19,287 bases of DNA from Lentisphaerota bacterium (GCA_012514865.1 JAAYZO010000114.1:1-19287); one strand, 5' to 3'. Counted from the first letter of the stretch, positions 7,212 through 15,365 are shown. A program made the numbers and translations. The notes: generated by a model from the sequence alone, not told the origin.

Positions 7212-7313
7212 GACCACGGGCTGACGAGACGTGCACTCTCGTATGAAACGTCGCGTCGTTGCGTGCGGCGCTTTGTTGCAGACTTTCAGCCTGCCGTGCG
7301 TCACATCCCATTT

Positions 7314-7357
7314 CCCAGGGCGTTGCCCCGGGCTGACGAATGATGCCCTTTCAGGGC
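7314..7357 (+). repeat. REP-like double hairpin
   Basis: CCCAGGGC at 7314-7321 pairs with GCCCCGGG at 7325-7332 (one mismatch, 3-nt loop). After 12 nt, GCCCT-TTC-AGGGC at 7345-7357 forms a second hairpin. Two neighbouring GC-rich hairpins with a fixed spacer are the general form of repetitive extragenic palindromes. Confidence 0.5.
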
Positions 7358-7407
7358 GCCAGAACGGATGTCAGCAGACGATGCCTCCGCGTGAGATTCT
7401 GGTTCCT

Positions 7408-7503
7408 CGCGATCGCTATCGCGATCGGGATCGGGATCGACGCCCGGTCCTTTCATGTCAGAACGGCACTCTTGGCGATTTCGATAGCGATCCCGATCGC
7501 GAT
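7408..7503. repeat. GATCGN hexamer array with 16-bp inverted repeat
   Basis: Six-base units (GATCGC, TATCGC, GATCGG, GATCGG, GATCGA) run from 7411 to 7440, and a second set (GATTTC, GATAGC, GATCCC, GATCGC) lies at 7477-7500. The 16-bp ATCGCGATCGGGATCG at 7418-7433 is exactly inverted at 7488-7503, so the two arrays can fold on each other around a loop of about 54 nt. No coding role is supported. Confidence 0.7.
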
Positions 7504-7637
7504 TTGGACTCCTCCAACTCAGGACTGGGCACCCTGTCGGGACCTGGTCTATAGGTGTCACTACAACCTGCAGGCGAGATGAACTCCAAGTCCCGCCCAG
7601 CCGACAGGCCTGTCATGCACCCGGGGGGCTCTTGCGC

Positions 7638-7666
7638 TGGCCGGTCGGCGGCGGGGGGCCTATATT
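7638..7666 (+). promoter_or_regulatory. Possible argJ promoter
   Basis: TATATT at 7661-7666 matches five of six -10 bases and is conspicuous in a run of G and C. The hexamer 17 bp upstream (TGGCCG at 7638-7643) is a weak -35. It lies 62 bp before the argJ ATG. Consensus evidence only. Confidence 0.3.
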
Positions 7667-7728
7667 CCGCGGCGGTTCGGCCGGGCGGCCCGCGGGGCTG
7701 TGTACGGCTCTCCAGGAAGGACGTCCCT

Positions 7729-9033
7729 ATGCAGTTTGCCTCTGAGAGCGATCATCGGCAGTGGCTTTCCGCGCAGTCGGCGCTGCCGCGAGGGTTCCGC
7801 GTCGGCACGACGCGTCTGAGCTTCACGCCGGTGGAGGTCTCGAAGCCGTCGGCGATGACGCTGACGCTGATCGTGCCCGAGCGTCCTACGGCCGCTTTTG
7901 CGGCTCTGTTCACTCGCAACGCCTTCCCTGGTGCGCCGGTGCTGATCGGGCGCCGTCGTCTGGCCGAGCCCCGTCTCGGCGCGGTCGTGGTCAACAACAA
8001 GGTGAGCAACGTCTGCGCGCCTGGCGGCGTCGAGGCGAGCGAGGCGCTCTGTGCGGCGGTGGCCGCGCAGCTCGGCCTGCAGCCGAGTGAGGTCCTGCCC
8101 TCGTCGACGGGCGTCATCGGCTGGCGCCTGCCGGTCGAGGCGATGCTGGGCGCTCTGCCCGCTGCCGTCGAGAGCCTGCAGGGCCGGAGCATCCTGCCGG
8201 CCGCCACCGGCATCATGACCACGGACCTCTATCCCAAGATCCGCCGGGTCGACCTCGGCGGCGGCGCTGTCGTCGGCATCGCCAAGGGCGCCGGCATGAT
8301 CGAGCCCAATCTGGCGACCATGCTCGTCTATATCCTCACCGACCTGACCATCGGCCGCGAGGCCCTGCGGCGCCTCCTGCCCGTGGCCGTCGGCGATACC
8401 TTCAACGCCATCACCATCGACTCGGATCAGAGCACCTCCGACACCGTTGTGGCACTGTCCTCGGGCCAGGTCGACGGCGTGGCCGAGGACGCCTTCGCCG
8501 AGGCCCTTCACCAGGTCTGCCGCGGGCTGGCCGAGGATGTCGTGCGCAATGGCGAGGGCGTGCATCACGTCATGAGGGTGGCCGTCACCGGGGCTCCCGA
8601 CATCGCCGTGGCGCGCGGCGTCGGCAAGTCGGTGGCCAACTCGCCGCTGTTCCAGTGTGCCGTCTGCGGGAACGACCCGAACATCGGCCGTCTGGTCTGT
8701 GCCGTGGGCAAGTACCTCGGCAATGCCGGCCTGGGCCTGGACCTCGGCCGGTGCCGGATGAGCATCGGCGGCATGGCGGTCTTCGAGGGCGGCGCCTTCC
8801 GTATCGACAGCGACACCGAGCGCCGGCTGTCGGAGTACTTCCGCCAGGCCGAGCTCTATCAGAGCGCGGCACCCGATGGACGTGGCGTCTTCAAGCCCAC
8901 CATCTCCTGGCCACCCCATGAGCGCGCTGTCGAGATCGCCATCGACCTCGGCGTCGGCGCGGCGGCCTTCACCGTCATCGGCGGCGATCGCTCCCACGAG
9001 TACATCAGCGAGAACGCCGACTACCGGAGCTGA
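7729..9033 (+). CDS. argJ: Bifunctional ornithine acetyltransferase / N-acetylglutamate synthase (ArgJ)
   Basis: Cytoplasmic arginine-biosynthesis enzyme of 434 residues. It moves acetyl from N-acetylornithine to glutamate, and in bifunctional forms also makes N-acetylglutamate from acetyl-CoA. The autocleavage site lies in KGAGMIEPNLATML (186-199): cleavage between A196 and T197 would free T197 as the N-terminal nucleophile. The oxyanion-hole motif SSTGVIG is at 125-131 and MTTDLYPK at 163-170. Other landmarks are variant: VNNKVSNVCAPGG (88-100) replaces the usual NSGNANA stretch, DSDQSTSD replaces DGETSTND, GNDPNIGR replaces GTDANWGR, and the C-terminal WGCDLT block is absent although the end (ENADYRS) is typical. 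This marks a divergent ArgJ branch. The ATG is chosen for AGGAAGG at 7714-7720, 8 nt upstream; the 58-codon upstream extension is repeat sequence. Whether it is mono- or bifunctional cannot be told. Confidence 0.93.
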   Translation: MQFASESDHRQWLSAQSALPRGFRVGTTRLSFTPVEVSKPSAMTLTLIVPERPTAAFAALFTRNAFPGAPVLIGRRRLAEPRLGAVVVNNKVSNVCAPGGVEASEALCAAVAAQLGLQPSEVLPSSTGVIGWRLPVEAMLGALPAAVESLQGRSILPAATGIMTTDLYPKIRRVDLGGGAVVGIAKGAGMIEPNLATMLVYILTDLTIGREALRRLLPVAVGDTFNAITIDSDQSTSDTVVALSSGQVDGVAEDAFAEALHQVCRGLAEDVVRNGEGVHHVMRVAVTGAPDIAVARGVGKSVANSPLFQCAVCGNDPNIGRLVCAVGKYLGNAGLGLDLGRCRMSIGGMAVFEGGAFRIDSDTERRLSEYFRQAELYQSAAPDGRGVFKPTISWPPHERAVEIAIDLGVGAAAFTVIGGDRSHEYISENADYRS

Positions 9034-9059
9034 TGAGTCGCTGTCCGCCGGCGACGATT

Positions 9060-9079
9060 CCCATGAGCGATGCCATGGG
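9060..9079 (+). terminator. Hairpin downstream of argJ
   Basis: CCCATG at 9060-9065 pairs with CATGGG at 9074-9079 around an 8-nt loop, 26 bp after the argJ stop. It is a short stem without a T tract, so any terminator role is weakly supported. Confidence 0.25.
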
Positions 9080-9161
9080 CGTCACGGAGGATACAGGCTA
9101 AAGTATGCTCCGTGTTCCGTCATCGCGGTCACCGGGCCCTCCGGCACACGGGTGCAGCGGC

Positions 9162-9893
9162 ATGCAGACAGCCATCTTCGGCGACATCCACGGCAACCTC
9201 GAGGCCCTCACGGCAGTCCTTCAGACGCTCGGTAACCTCGGCATCGAGCGCATGTTCTGCACCGGCGATATCGTCGGTTACGGGGCCTCGCCCCGAGAGT
9301 GCATCGAGAGGGTGCGCGAACTCGGCATCCCGGCGGTGCGCGGCAACCACGACGACTACACCACCCATACCGACGGCCGCGAGTGGCGCGTCCGGCCCGA
9401 GGCCCGCGAGGTCATCCACTGGAACCGCAGCCAGCTCGACCGGTCGCACCTCGCCTGGCTGCAGGGGCTGCCCTATGTGCATCGCGAACCCGGCTTCAGC
9501 GTGGTCCACGCGTCGCATGTCTACATGCCCCCATGGCCATACCTGCTCAACGAGCGGGCGACCATCCACCACTTCCTCTTCCAGCCGGACGACCTGTGCT
9601 TCTGCGGGCATTCGCACGTGCCCATGGTCGCGATGCATCGTCCGGGTCAGCGGCCGCGCCTCGACCTGCTGCACAACCTCCTCCTGCCGCGCCGGCAGGT
9701 GGTGAGCATCGGCGTGGGCGCGGTCGGCCAGCCGCGCGATGGCGACCCGCGTGCCTGCGTGGTGCTCTACGACCCGGAGGTGCGCTCGGTGCGGGTCATA
9801 CGGGTCGCCTATGACGTGGCGGGCGCACAGCGGCGCATCCGTGAGGCGGGCCTCCCCGAAGACCTCGCCGAACGGCTGAGCCAGGGACACTGA
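9162..9893 (+). CDS. Small metallophosphoesterase (YfcE/ApaH-like)
   Basis: Cytoplasmic phosphoesterase of 243 residues, the usual size for the compact YfcE/MJ0936-type family. It starts directly with the first metal motif GDIHGN at 7-12, followed by CTGDIVGYG, RGNHDD, a central VVHASHV and CGHSHVPM, so all expected metal ligands are present, including the D-x-H lacking in the secreted phosphoesterase at 3095. The ATG at 9162 is preferred to the upstream one at 9105 because it places GDIHGN at the normal distance from the N-terminus; the Shine-Dalgarno sequence is weak. Three bases separate its stop from the ispE start, so the two are almost certainly co-transcribed and perhaps translationally coupled. 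Family members cleave phosphodiesters or nucleotides; the substrate here is unknown and no link to isoprenoid synthesis is implied. Confidence 0.9.
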   Translation: MQTAIFGDIHGNLEALTAVLQTLGNLGIERMFCTGDIVGYGASPRECIERVRELGIPAVRGNHDDYTTHTDGREWRVRPEAREVIHWNRSQLDRSHLAWLQGLPYVHREPGFSVVHASHVYMPPWPYLLNERATIHHFLFQPDDLCFCGHSHVPMVAMHRPGQRPRLDLLHNLLLPRRQVVSIGVGAVGQPRDGDPRACVVLYDPEVRSVRVIRVAYDVAGAQRRIREAGLPEDLAERLSQGH

Positions 9894-9896
9894 CCC

Positions 9897-10787
9897 ATGG
9901 ACAGCAGCATCCGCGCCGTCGCCAAGATCAACCTCTACCTCGACGTCCTGAGACGCCGCCCCGACGGCTACCACGACATCGCCACGGTCTTCCTGCCCCT
10001 GGAGGACCCCGCCGACGAGATCCGCCTGAGCACCGCCGCGCCGGGTGTGCTGCGCGTGACCAGCGATCACGCCGGCGTGCCCGACGGCCCGGGGAATCTC
10101 TGCTGGCGTGCCGCCGAGGCCTTCGCCCGCGACACCGGCCTGGCGCCGTCCTGGGAGATCGCCATCCGCAAGCGCATCCCGGTGGCGGCGGGCCTCGGCG
10201 GGGGCAGCTCCGATGCCGCCGCCGTGCTCCTGGCGCTGAACCGCCGCCACGGCGAACCGCTGAGCCTGGAACGCCTGCGCCGTCTGGCCGTGGGTCTGGG
10301 CGCGGATGTGGCCTTCTTCCTGGCGCCATCGCCGGCTCTGGGCGAGGGCCTCGGCGAGGTCCTGCGGGCGGTGCCGTGCCGGCGGCCTCTGGAGGTCGTC
10401 CTGGCCAACCCCGGCTTCCCGATCGCGGCGGCGTGGGCCTATGCCAACCGCGGCCGTGTCGCGCTGCCCCCGGCGCCATCCCTCGAGGCGGTCCTGGCGG
10501 CGCTGGCCGACCCGTCTCCCGAGGCCCTGGCGCCGCTGACGTACAACGCCCTGGAGCCGGCCATCCTGGACAAATTCCCCCTGGTCGCGATGCTCTGCCG
10601 GGGCCTGGTCGAGGCCGGCTGCCTCTGTGGCCATGTCTCCGGCAGCGGCCCGACCGTCTACGGGCTCTGCCCGGCCGGGCAGGGCGATGCGATCCGCGCG
10701 CGACTCGTGGAGCGCTTCGGCGACGACCTCTGGACCTGCGCCACGCGCACGCTCGCGAGCCGCCCGGAGGCCGTGACGGAGCCCTGA
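9897..10787 (+). CDS. ispE: 4-diphosphocytidyl-2-C-methyl-D-erythritol kinase (IspE)
   Basis: GHMP-superfamily kinase of 296 residues, close to the typical IspE length. It phosphorylates the 2-hydroxyl of CDP-methylerythritol with ATP in the MEP isoprenoid pathway. The substrate-binding start AKINLYLDVLRRRPDGYH is at 9-26, with the catalytic-type Lys10. The ATP-binding glycine loop PVAAGLGGGSSDAAA is at 95-109, GADVAFFL with Asp137 at 135-142, and the C-terminal GHMP loop VSGSGPTVYG follows. AGGGA at 9883-9887 precedes the ATG by 9 nt and lies inside the end of the upstream phosphoesterase gene, which fits coupled expression. It implies that this organism makes isoprenoids by the non-mevalonate route. 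Nothing essential appears missing. Confidence 0.97.
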   Translation: MDSSIRAVAKINLYLDVLRRRPDGYHDIATVFLPLEDPADEIRLSTAAPGVLRVTSDHAGVPDGPGNLCWRAAEAFARDTGLAPSWEIAIRKRIPVAAGLGGGSSDAAAVLLALNRRHGEPLSLERLRRLAVGLGADVAFFLAPSPALGEGLGEVLRAVPCRRPLEVVLANPGFPIAAAWAYANRGRVALPPAPSLEAVLAALADPSPEALAPLTYNALEPAILDKFPLVAMLCRGLVEAGCLCGHVSGSGPTVYGLCPAGQGDAIRARLVERFGDDLWTCATRTLASRPEAVTEP

Positions 10788-10851
10788 CACAGCCACGCCC
10801 CGGTGGCCCCGGCTGCGGGCGCCGCCGCGGCCCAGCGGAGGCCTGGCAGAC

Positions 10852-13017
10852 GTGCCTGTTCCGCGCCCAGAGTCGACGACGCCCACCGGCTCAGCCGGTC
10901 CTGCCGCCGGGGCCTTCTTCAGCCTCGGCGCGCTGACGCTGACCGTCCAGGCGGTGCTCCTGCGTGAGTTCTTCTGCGTCCTGCACGGCAGCGACCTCGC
11001 CTTCGCCTTCGCCCTGGCCGCCTGGACCGCGATCACCGCCGCCGGGGCAGTCCTGGCCGGGTCGCGGCGGTCATGGCTGCCGCGCTGCCGCGCTCTCTGG
11101 CCGTGGGGGCTGGTGGCGCACGCCGGGCTGGCCGTGGCGGTGTTCCTGAGTATTCGCCGCTGGGGAGCCCAGGCCGTCATCCCCTTCCATGGCTACCTCC
11201 TCATACCGGTCTTCCTGGCGCCCCTGTGCCTGGTCGGCGGGCTGCTGTTCCCGTGGTACCTGTCGGCGGGCCGACTGACCCCATCCCAAGCCTGGTCCTG
11301 GGAGGTCGCCGGCGGCCTGGCGGCGGGCGTCGTCAGCGCGGTGCTGTACTATCATGGCGCCCTGTCGGCGCCGCTGCTGCTCGGTGGGGTCGTGGTCTGC
11401 CTGGCCGTGGCGCTCGGCCCGGCCCGCGCTCGTCGGCGTGCCTGGGCCATGGTCCCGGCCCTTGGGCTGGCCGTGGTCCTGCCCTTCAGTCGTCCGGGCG
11501 AGGCTCTGGAGTGCCGTCTGCTGGGCCTGCGGTATGCCCCCGGCCGCGTCCTGGCGGCGGCGAACACCCCGACGGCGGCGATGGCGGCGGTCGCCGCTCC
11601 GACCGGCGGAGTGACGGTCTTCGAGAACGGCTCGCCCTGGCCGGCGGCGGAGGCGACGCCAGCGCGCGCGGCTCTCCTGGCGGCCCTGAGTGCGTTGCCG
11701 CCGTCGGGCGGTCCCCGGGCCGTCGTGCATGCCCTGCGCAGCGGCTTCGGTCCGGCCTTGGCGGCCCTCCCGGGGGGCTCATCCTGGCAGCTCGTCGAGG
11801 CCGACCTCGCGGCGGTGGCCTTCGCCCGCCGGTACCGCCGCGAGGGTGCTGACACGGCGCCGGCGGTGCCCTTCACCGCCACGGCCCTGGACCCTCGCGG
11901 CGGCGGCTGGGGCCTGATTGCGGTCCTGTCGCCGACTCCCGACGGTCTCCTGGTGAACCGCGCCCTGACCCGCGAGTTCGCCGCGGCGGTGCGGTCCGCC
12001 CTGGCGCCCGACGGGCTCTTCGTGGTGGCCGTGCCGGTGGCGCCGGGCTTCACGCATCCCGGCCAGGAGGCGTGGATCGAGACTGTGCGGGAGGTCTTCC
12101 GCGAGGGCTTTCCGGCGATGGCCGAGCGCCGCACCGACCTGGGTTGGCTCCTGCTGATCGGCGCCGCGGCGGCGCCGGACCTCGCCGCCGCGGCGCGGCG
12201 CCTGGAGGTGCGCTGCCCGGGCCTGTCGCCGGGCGTGACCGCCGAGGCACGCGGCGTCCTGCTGGGCGAGGGCATCCTCGACCTCGACCGCCTGGCCGGC
12301 CCGGCCGCGGCCGCGCCGACGGCCCGGCGGGCGCCGGTCAACCGCGTCGGCGACCCGCGTGCCTGCTTCCGCTGGCTCGAGTTCCGCGGGCGGCTCGTCG
12401 AGGAAGCGCCGAGGTGGTGGCAGTGGCTCTTCCGGGAACGCACGGCGTCCTGGGCGGCCGTGCTGGTGGCAGCCCTGGCGGGTCTGGGGTGGTGCGGCCG
12501 ACCGGCGCGCTCTGTACAGGGGGTCTTCTGGGCCTCATGGACCGGTACCGCCGCCCTGATTACGGCGGTGTACCTCTACCAGAGCCTGGCCGGCGCGGCC
12601 TTCTGGGCGGTGTCGCTGCTCAGTGCCGCCTCGCTGACCGGGATCCTCTGCGGCACCCGGGTGCGGCCGACGCCTCGCCGCGATGCCCTGGCCGCGCTGG
12701 CGGCGCTGGTGCCGGCGGCGCTGTGGCTGCTGCATGGCCACCTCGGCGGTCCTGCCGGGGTGTCTCTGGCGGTGCTTCTGGCGGCGGTCGGGCTGGCTGG
12801 AGCCGCCCTTGGGCACGCCTTCGCCCGCCGCGGCGGGCTGGCTGGCGCGCCGCCCGGCGGGAGGCTCTACGCGGCTGACCTCCTGGGTTCGGGCGCCGGG
12901 CTCTTCCTAGGAGGCGCGCTACTGCCGTGGTGGTGCGGCTTCGAGGCGGCGGCCGTCCTGGCCGGCCTGGCGGCCGCGGCCATGCTCGTCGCCGATGCGG
13001 TTCGCCGGCGCGCCTGA
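10852..13017 (+). CDS. Fused multi-spanning membrane / spermidine-synthase-like protein
   Basis: A 721-residue protein in three parts. The N-terminal membrane part (about 20-215) opens with QAVLLREFFCVLHGSDL at 33-49, which follows the pattern of fused MFS/spermidine synthase proteins (Q..LLRE....G.EL). The middle part (about 225-440) resembles a spermidine-synthase fold: VTVFENGSPW at 254-263, an acidic LVEADLA at 314-320 and the REFAAAVRSALAPDG helix-turn at 374-388. However, the glycine-rich GGGDG loop is lost (HALRSGFGPA at 293-302), and the catalytic Asp of the usual YD.I strand is replaced (WGLIAV at 353-358). A second membrane part (about 510-721) ends with LYAADLLGSGAGLFLGG, again typical of the family. 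GTG start with GGAGG at 10837-10841. Polyamine synthesis looks unlikely; transport or a repurposed methyltransferase fold is possible. Confidence 0.75.
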   Translation: MPVPRPESTTPTGSAGPAAGAFFSLGALTLTVQAVLLREFFCVLHGSDLAFAFALAAWTAITAAGAVLAGSRRSWLPRCRALWPWGLVAHAGLAVAVFLSIRRWGAQAVIPFHGYLLIPVFLAPLCLVGGLLFPWYLSAGRLTPSQAWSWEVAGGLAAGVVSAVLYYHGALSAPLLLGGVVVCLAVALGPARARRRAWAMVPALGLAVVLPFSRPGEALECRLLGLRYAPGRVLAAANTPTAAMAAVAAPTGGVTVFENGSPWPAAEATPARAALLAALSALPPSGGPRAVVHALRSGFGPALAALPGGSSWQLVEADLAAVAFARRYRREGADTAPAVPFTATALDPRGGGWGLIAVLSPTPDGLLVNRALTREFAAAVRSALAPDGLFVVAVPVAPGFTHPGQEAWIETVREVFREGFPAMAERRTDLGWLLLIGAAAAPDLAAAARRLEVRCPGLSPGVTAEARGVLLGEGILDLDRLAGPAAAAPTARRAPVNRVGDPRACFRWLEFRGRLVEEAPRWWQWLFRERTASWAAVLVAALAGLGWCGRPARSVQGVFWASWTGTAALITAVYLYQSLAGAAFWAVSLLSAASLTGILCGTRVRPTPRRDALAALAALVPAALWLLHGHLGGPAGVSLAVLLAAVGLAGAALGHAFARRGGLAGAPPGGRLYAADLLGSGAGLFLGGALLPWWCGFEAAAVLAGLAAAAMLVADAVRRRA

Positions 13018-13022
13018 CGGTG

Positions 13023-13050
13023 GCCGCGGGCCATGCCCGTATGGCGCGGC
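13023..13050. terminator. Hairpin between convergent genes (possible bidirectional terminator)
   Basis: GCCGCG at 13023-13028 pairs with CGCGGC at 13045-13050, and after a bulged GG, CCAT at 13031-13034 pairs with ATGG at 13041-13044. It sits in the 36-bp gap between two convergent stop codons, where a shared terminator is expected. No T or A tract is visible on either side. Confidence 0.4.
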
Positions 13051-13053
13051 GCG

Positions 13054-15123
13054 TCAGCGCGGGAAGAACTGGTAGTAGACCGGCTTGTCGCCGGTGATGA
13101 TGGAGTAGATCGCGCCGGTGAGCATGAAGGTGATGGCGCCGGCGATCTCGGCGGCAATGACCCCGATCATCAGCGGCCGCAGACGGCGCACCAGACCGAA
13201 GCCGCCGTACTTGAGGGTCAGGGACTTGATCAGCCAGCCGAGGAGGAAGGAACTCCAGAGCAGGACCGTCGGCCAGGTCGCCCAGACCAGGAACAGCACC
13301 GGGTGCAGGGGCCACCATGGCACCCGCAGGCGCAGGACGCTGAAGAGGATGACCATGCCGAAGCCCAGGCCGGCGGCCCAGACGAAGGTCGCATCCGGCC
13401 GTAGACCGCCGAGGCGCTGCGGCCAGGGCTTCTCGAGGACCTCCTCGAGCTGGCCGGTCGCCTGCAGTCGGAGCATCTCGGTGTCGGCCGCCTGGAAGGG
13501 CATCTTCGGCGTCTGCCAGTACGAGAAGCCGCACTCCACCGGGGTGCCGTCGGCGTAGGTCGCGGCGAGGGCGATCACCAGTGCCAGGAGCGCCCCGACG
13601 ACGTACATGCCCAGAGCCAGTCGACTCAGGCGCGCCGCGCTGAGGCCCAGGCGCTGGCCGATCTTCAGGCCGTTGCCGAGGTACGCCATGAGGAACTGGC
13701 TGTGGTCGAAGCTGAGCACCATGCAGGCCAGCGCCGCCACCACCAGCGAGGTCAGGCCCAGGCTGTACCCGCCGACCATCGCCAGCAACGCCGCAAAGGG
13801 CTGCCAGCGGGCGTGGATGAAGAACAGCCCGGTCTCGGCGCTGATGCGCGAGACCACCACAAACGACAGGATGATCAGGCCGACTGTGATCACCGCGTAG
13901 GGCCACTCCAGGCCCAGGCGCGCCAGAAGCACGACCATGGCCAGGGTCGAGAGCAGCGCCAGACGGCAGGCCCGCACGGCGCCGTCGTCGGACTCATGGC
14001 GACGCCAGAAGCGCAGCGCCTTCGTCAGGACCTCGCCGTAGTACTGCCGGCCGGCGTACAGCAGCATCAGGCTGAAGGCGAGGTAGCTTCCGACCCGCTG
14101 CCAGGCCGACCAGCCGCCCAGGCCGTAGTCGGTCGAGAGGTCGATGCCGACCTTGACCATCGGCCATGCCGCCAGCGCCCAGAGGATCTGCGTCAGGCCG
14201 AGGGTCAGCGAGATCTCGGAGCTGACCAGGAAGGCGAAGGCCATGGCCAGGGGGTAGAGGGTCACATTCAGGAGCGACCAGCCGGCCATCGGGACATCCA
14301 TGACCCAGGGAAAGACCTTCGAGAAGGGCGAGAAGCTCAGGGTCATCTTGACGGGTATGAGGTAGTCGGGGAACCACATGCAGAGGCCGTTGTTGAGGCG
14401 CAGGAGGAAGATCGGCACGAAGCCGGCCCAGAAGATGCGGTTGTAGAAGACCGTCCCGAAGGCCCGGTCGTCGCGGCGCTCCAGGAGCGTCGCGGTGAAC
14501 TCGGCGATGGGGTAGGCCAGATGCTCGTGGTCGGACCACTGCCGGTGCACGACCAGCGACAGGCAGACCGAGATCACCGCCGCCAGGAAGACCATTGGCA
14601 TCCAGACCATCAGGGGCCGCCGCCAGGCACCCCAGGGGACGTCATTCCAGAGCCGCCGCAAGGCCTCGCCGAGGCTCTCGCGGCGGTCGCCGACGCGGTC
14701 GGCACCGGTGACGAACTGGCTCACCGCGTCGACCTCGTCGCTGTTCTCGACGAGGGCCTCCGGCGGGGCGTAGGAGAGGAGCTGGCGTTCCTGCCAGCCG
14801 GGTGTGATGCGCGCCCAGTGGTGCGGCAGGACCAGGGTCTGCAGGAAGTGGTCGATGAAGCCGCCGCCGCAGATGCTGCAGGCGGCCGTGGTCAGGATGA
14901 CGATCAGGCCGATCTCGGCGGGACGGAGCGCCCAGGAGCGCCGCAGGCGGTGCAGGAGCGGGTTGACCAGGAGAATCCCGATCAGGGTCAGGCCCAGAAC
15001 CACCACCGGCAACAGCCGGCCGGCCGTGAAGCGCTCCAGGTCGAGCACCCAGTCGTTGACATAGCCGAAGCCGGCAATGAACCAGGCCCCCACCAGGCCG
15101 ATGATGACAGCACGCCAGGTCAT
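13054..15123 (-). CDS. Polytopic membrane protein, DUF6785/DUF6784-like
   Basis: A 689-residue inner-membrane protein with about 16 hydrophobic segments. The N-terminus (MTWRAVIIGLVGAWFIAGFG) and the CSICGGGFIDHF segment at 83-94 follow the style of the DUF6785 family, with the C-terminal part matching the paired DUF6784 region. These families are common in Planctomycetota, Verrucomicrobiota and Armatimonadota, and their general shape recalls OPT-type transporters, but the function is not established. A soluble stretch at about 95-150 probably faces one side of the membrane. The start at 15123 is preferred to the ATG at 15141 because GGAGA (15131-15135, minus strand) lies 7 nt upstream. It is divergent from the CBM/glycosidase pair across 242 bp, so a role in taking up their products is plausible but not shown. 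The family assignment is from memory of the sequence style. Confidence 0.75.
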   Translation of the reverse strand: MTWRAVIIGLVGAWFIAGFGYVNDWVLDLERFTAGRLLPVVVLGLTLIGILLVNPLLHRLRRSWALRPAEIGLIVILTTAACSICGGGFIDHFLQTLVLPHHWARITPGWQERQLLSYAPPEALVENSDEVDAVSQFVTGADRVGDRRESLGEALRRLWNDVPWGAWRRPLMVWMPMVFLAAVISVCLSLVVHRQWSDHEHLAYPIAEFTATLLERRDDRAFGTVFYNRIFWAGFVPIFLLRLNNGLCMWFPDYLIPVKMTLSFSPFSKVFPWVMDVPMAGWSLLNVTLYPLAMAFAFLVSSEISLTLGLTQILWALAAWPMVKVGIDLSTDYGLGGWSAWQRVGSYLAFSLMLLYAGRQYYGEVLTKALRFWRRHESDDGAVRACRLALLSTLAMVVLLARLGLEWPYAVITVGLIILSFVVVSRISAETGLFFIHARWQPFAALLAMVGGYSLGLTSLVVAALACMVLSFDHSQFLMAYLGNGLKIGQRLGLSAARLSRLALGMYVVGALLALVIALAATYADGTPVECGFSYWQTPKMPFQAADTEMLRLQATGQLEEVLEKPWPQRLGGLRPDATFVWAAGLGFGMVILFSVLRLRVPWWPLHPVLFLVWATWPTVLLWSSFLLGWLIKSLTLKYGGFGLVRRLRPLMIGVIAAEIAGAITFMLTGAIYSIITGDKPVYYQFFPR

Positions 15124-15235
15124 GGGGTAATCTCCGGTCACAGACGGCCGCGGTCAAGTCGGACGCGCCAACGCGCCGAGACTGGCGTGAAGCCCGACCG
15201 GGTGGTAAGCTGTGGCCCCATGCGGCACGGCACGC

Positions 15236-15261
15236 AGGTCCGCGGCGCCGTCCGTGGACCT
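15236..15261 (-). repeat. 26-bp palindromic repeat, copy 1
   Basis: AGGTCCGCGG and CCGTGGACCT form 10-bp arms (one mismatch) around 6 bp. Its reverse complement matches the copies at 18935-18960 and 19111-19136 at 24 of 26 positions. It lies in the 242-bp region between the divergent membrane-protein and CBM genes, 104 bp before the latter's start, where it could act as an operator or be a dispersed REP-like sequence. Confidence 0.65.
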
Positions 15262-15329
15262 ACCGGGTGCCATCGGCGCCCTGGGGACGACTGGGTGGTG
15301 CGCTGGGTACCACAGAGTGGAACGTCGCG

Positions 15330-15344
15330 CCACCGGCGCGGTGG
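15330..15344 (+). promoter_or_regulatory. Small hairpin ahead of the CBM gene ribosome-binding site
   Basis: CCACCG at 15330-15335 pairs perfectly with CGGTGG at 15339-15344 around a 3-nt loop, ending 9 bp before the GGGAGG ribosome-binding site (15354-15359). A second short stem, GTGGT/ACCAC, lies at 15295-15313. These may influence translation of the CBM/glycosidase pair; chance is a real alternative at this GC content. Confidence 0.25.
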
Positions 15345-15365
15345 TTCCCGCAAGGGAGGCGAGCC

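Larger units (their letters stand above)
7172..7728. repeat. 557-bp composite repeat island upstream of argJ
   Basis: No gene is credible here. In order it holds the shared 9-nt-loop hairpin (7181-7211), a REP-like hairpin with one mismatch (7314-7332), a short perfect hairpin GCCCT-TTC-AGGGC (7345-7357), a GATCGN hexamer array with an inverted partner (7408-7503), and the likely argJ promoter near 7661. Predicted peptides such as RDRDRD runs come directly from the hexamers. REP-like sequences of the style CCCAGGGCGTTGCCC followed by CCCTTTCAGGG are, to my knowledge, frequent between genes in planctomycete- and verrucomicrobium-like genomes. Confidence 0.6.

Noticed and set aside
7231..7582. 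Small open frames giving RDRDRD or AIAIAIGI peptides
   Set aside because: They are translations of the GATCGN hexamer array and REP-like hairpins, with no supported start.
9129..11180. 683-codon antisense open frame across the phosphoesterase, ispE and membrane-protein genes
   Set aside because: It spans three well-supported sense genes and shows no recognisable protein pattern.
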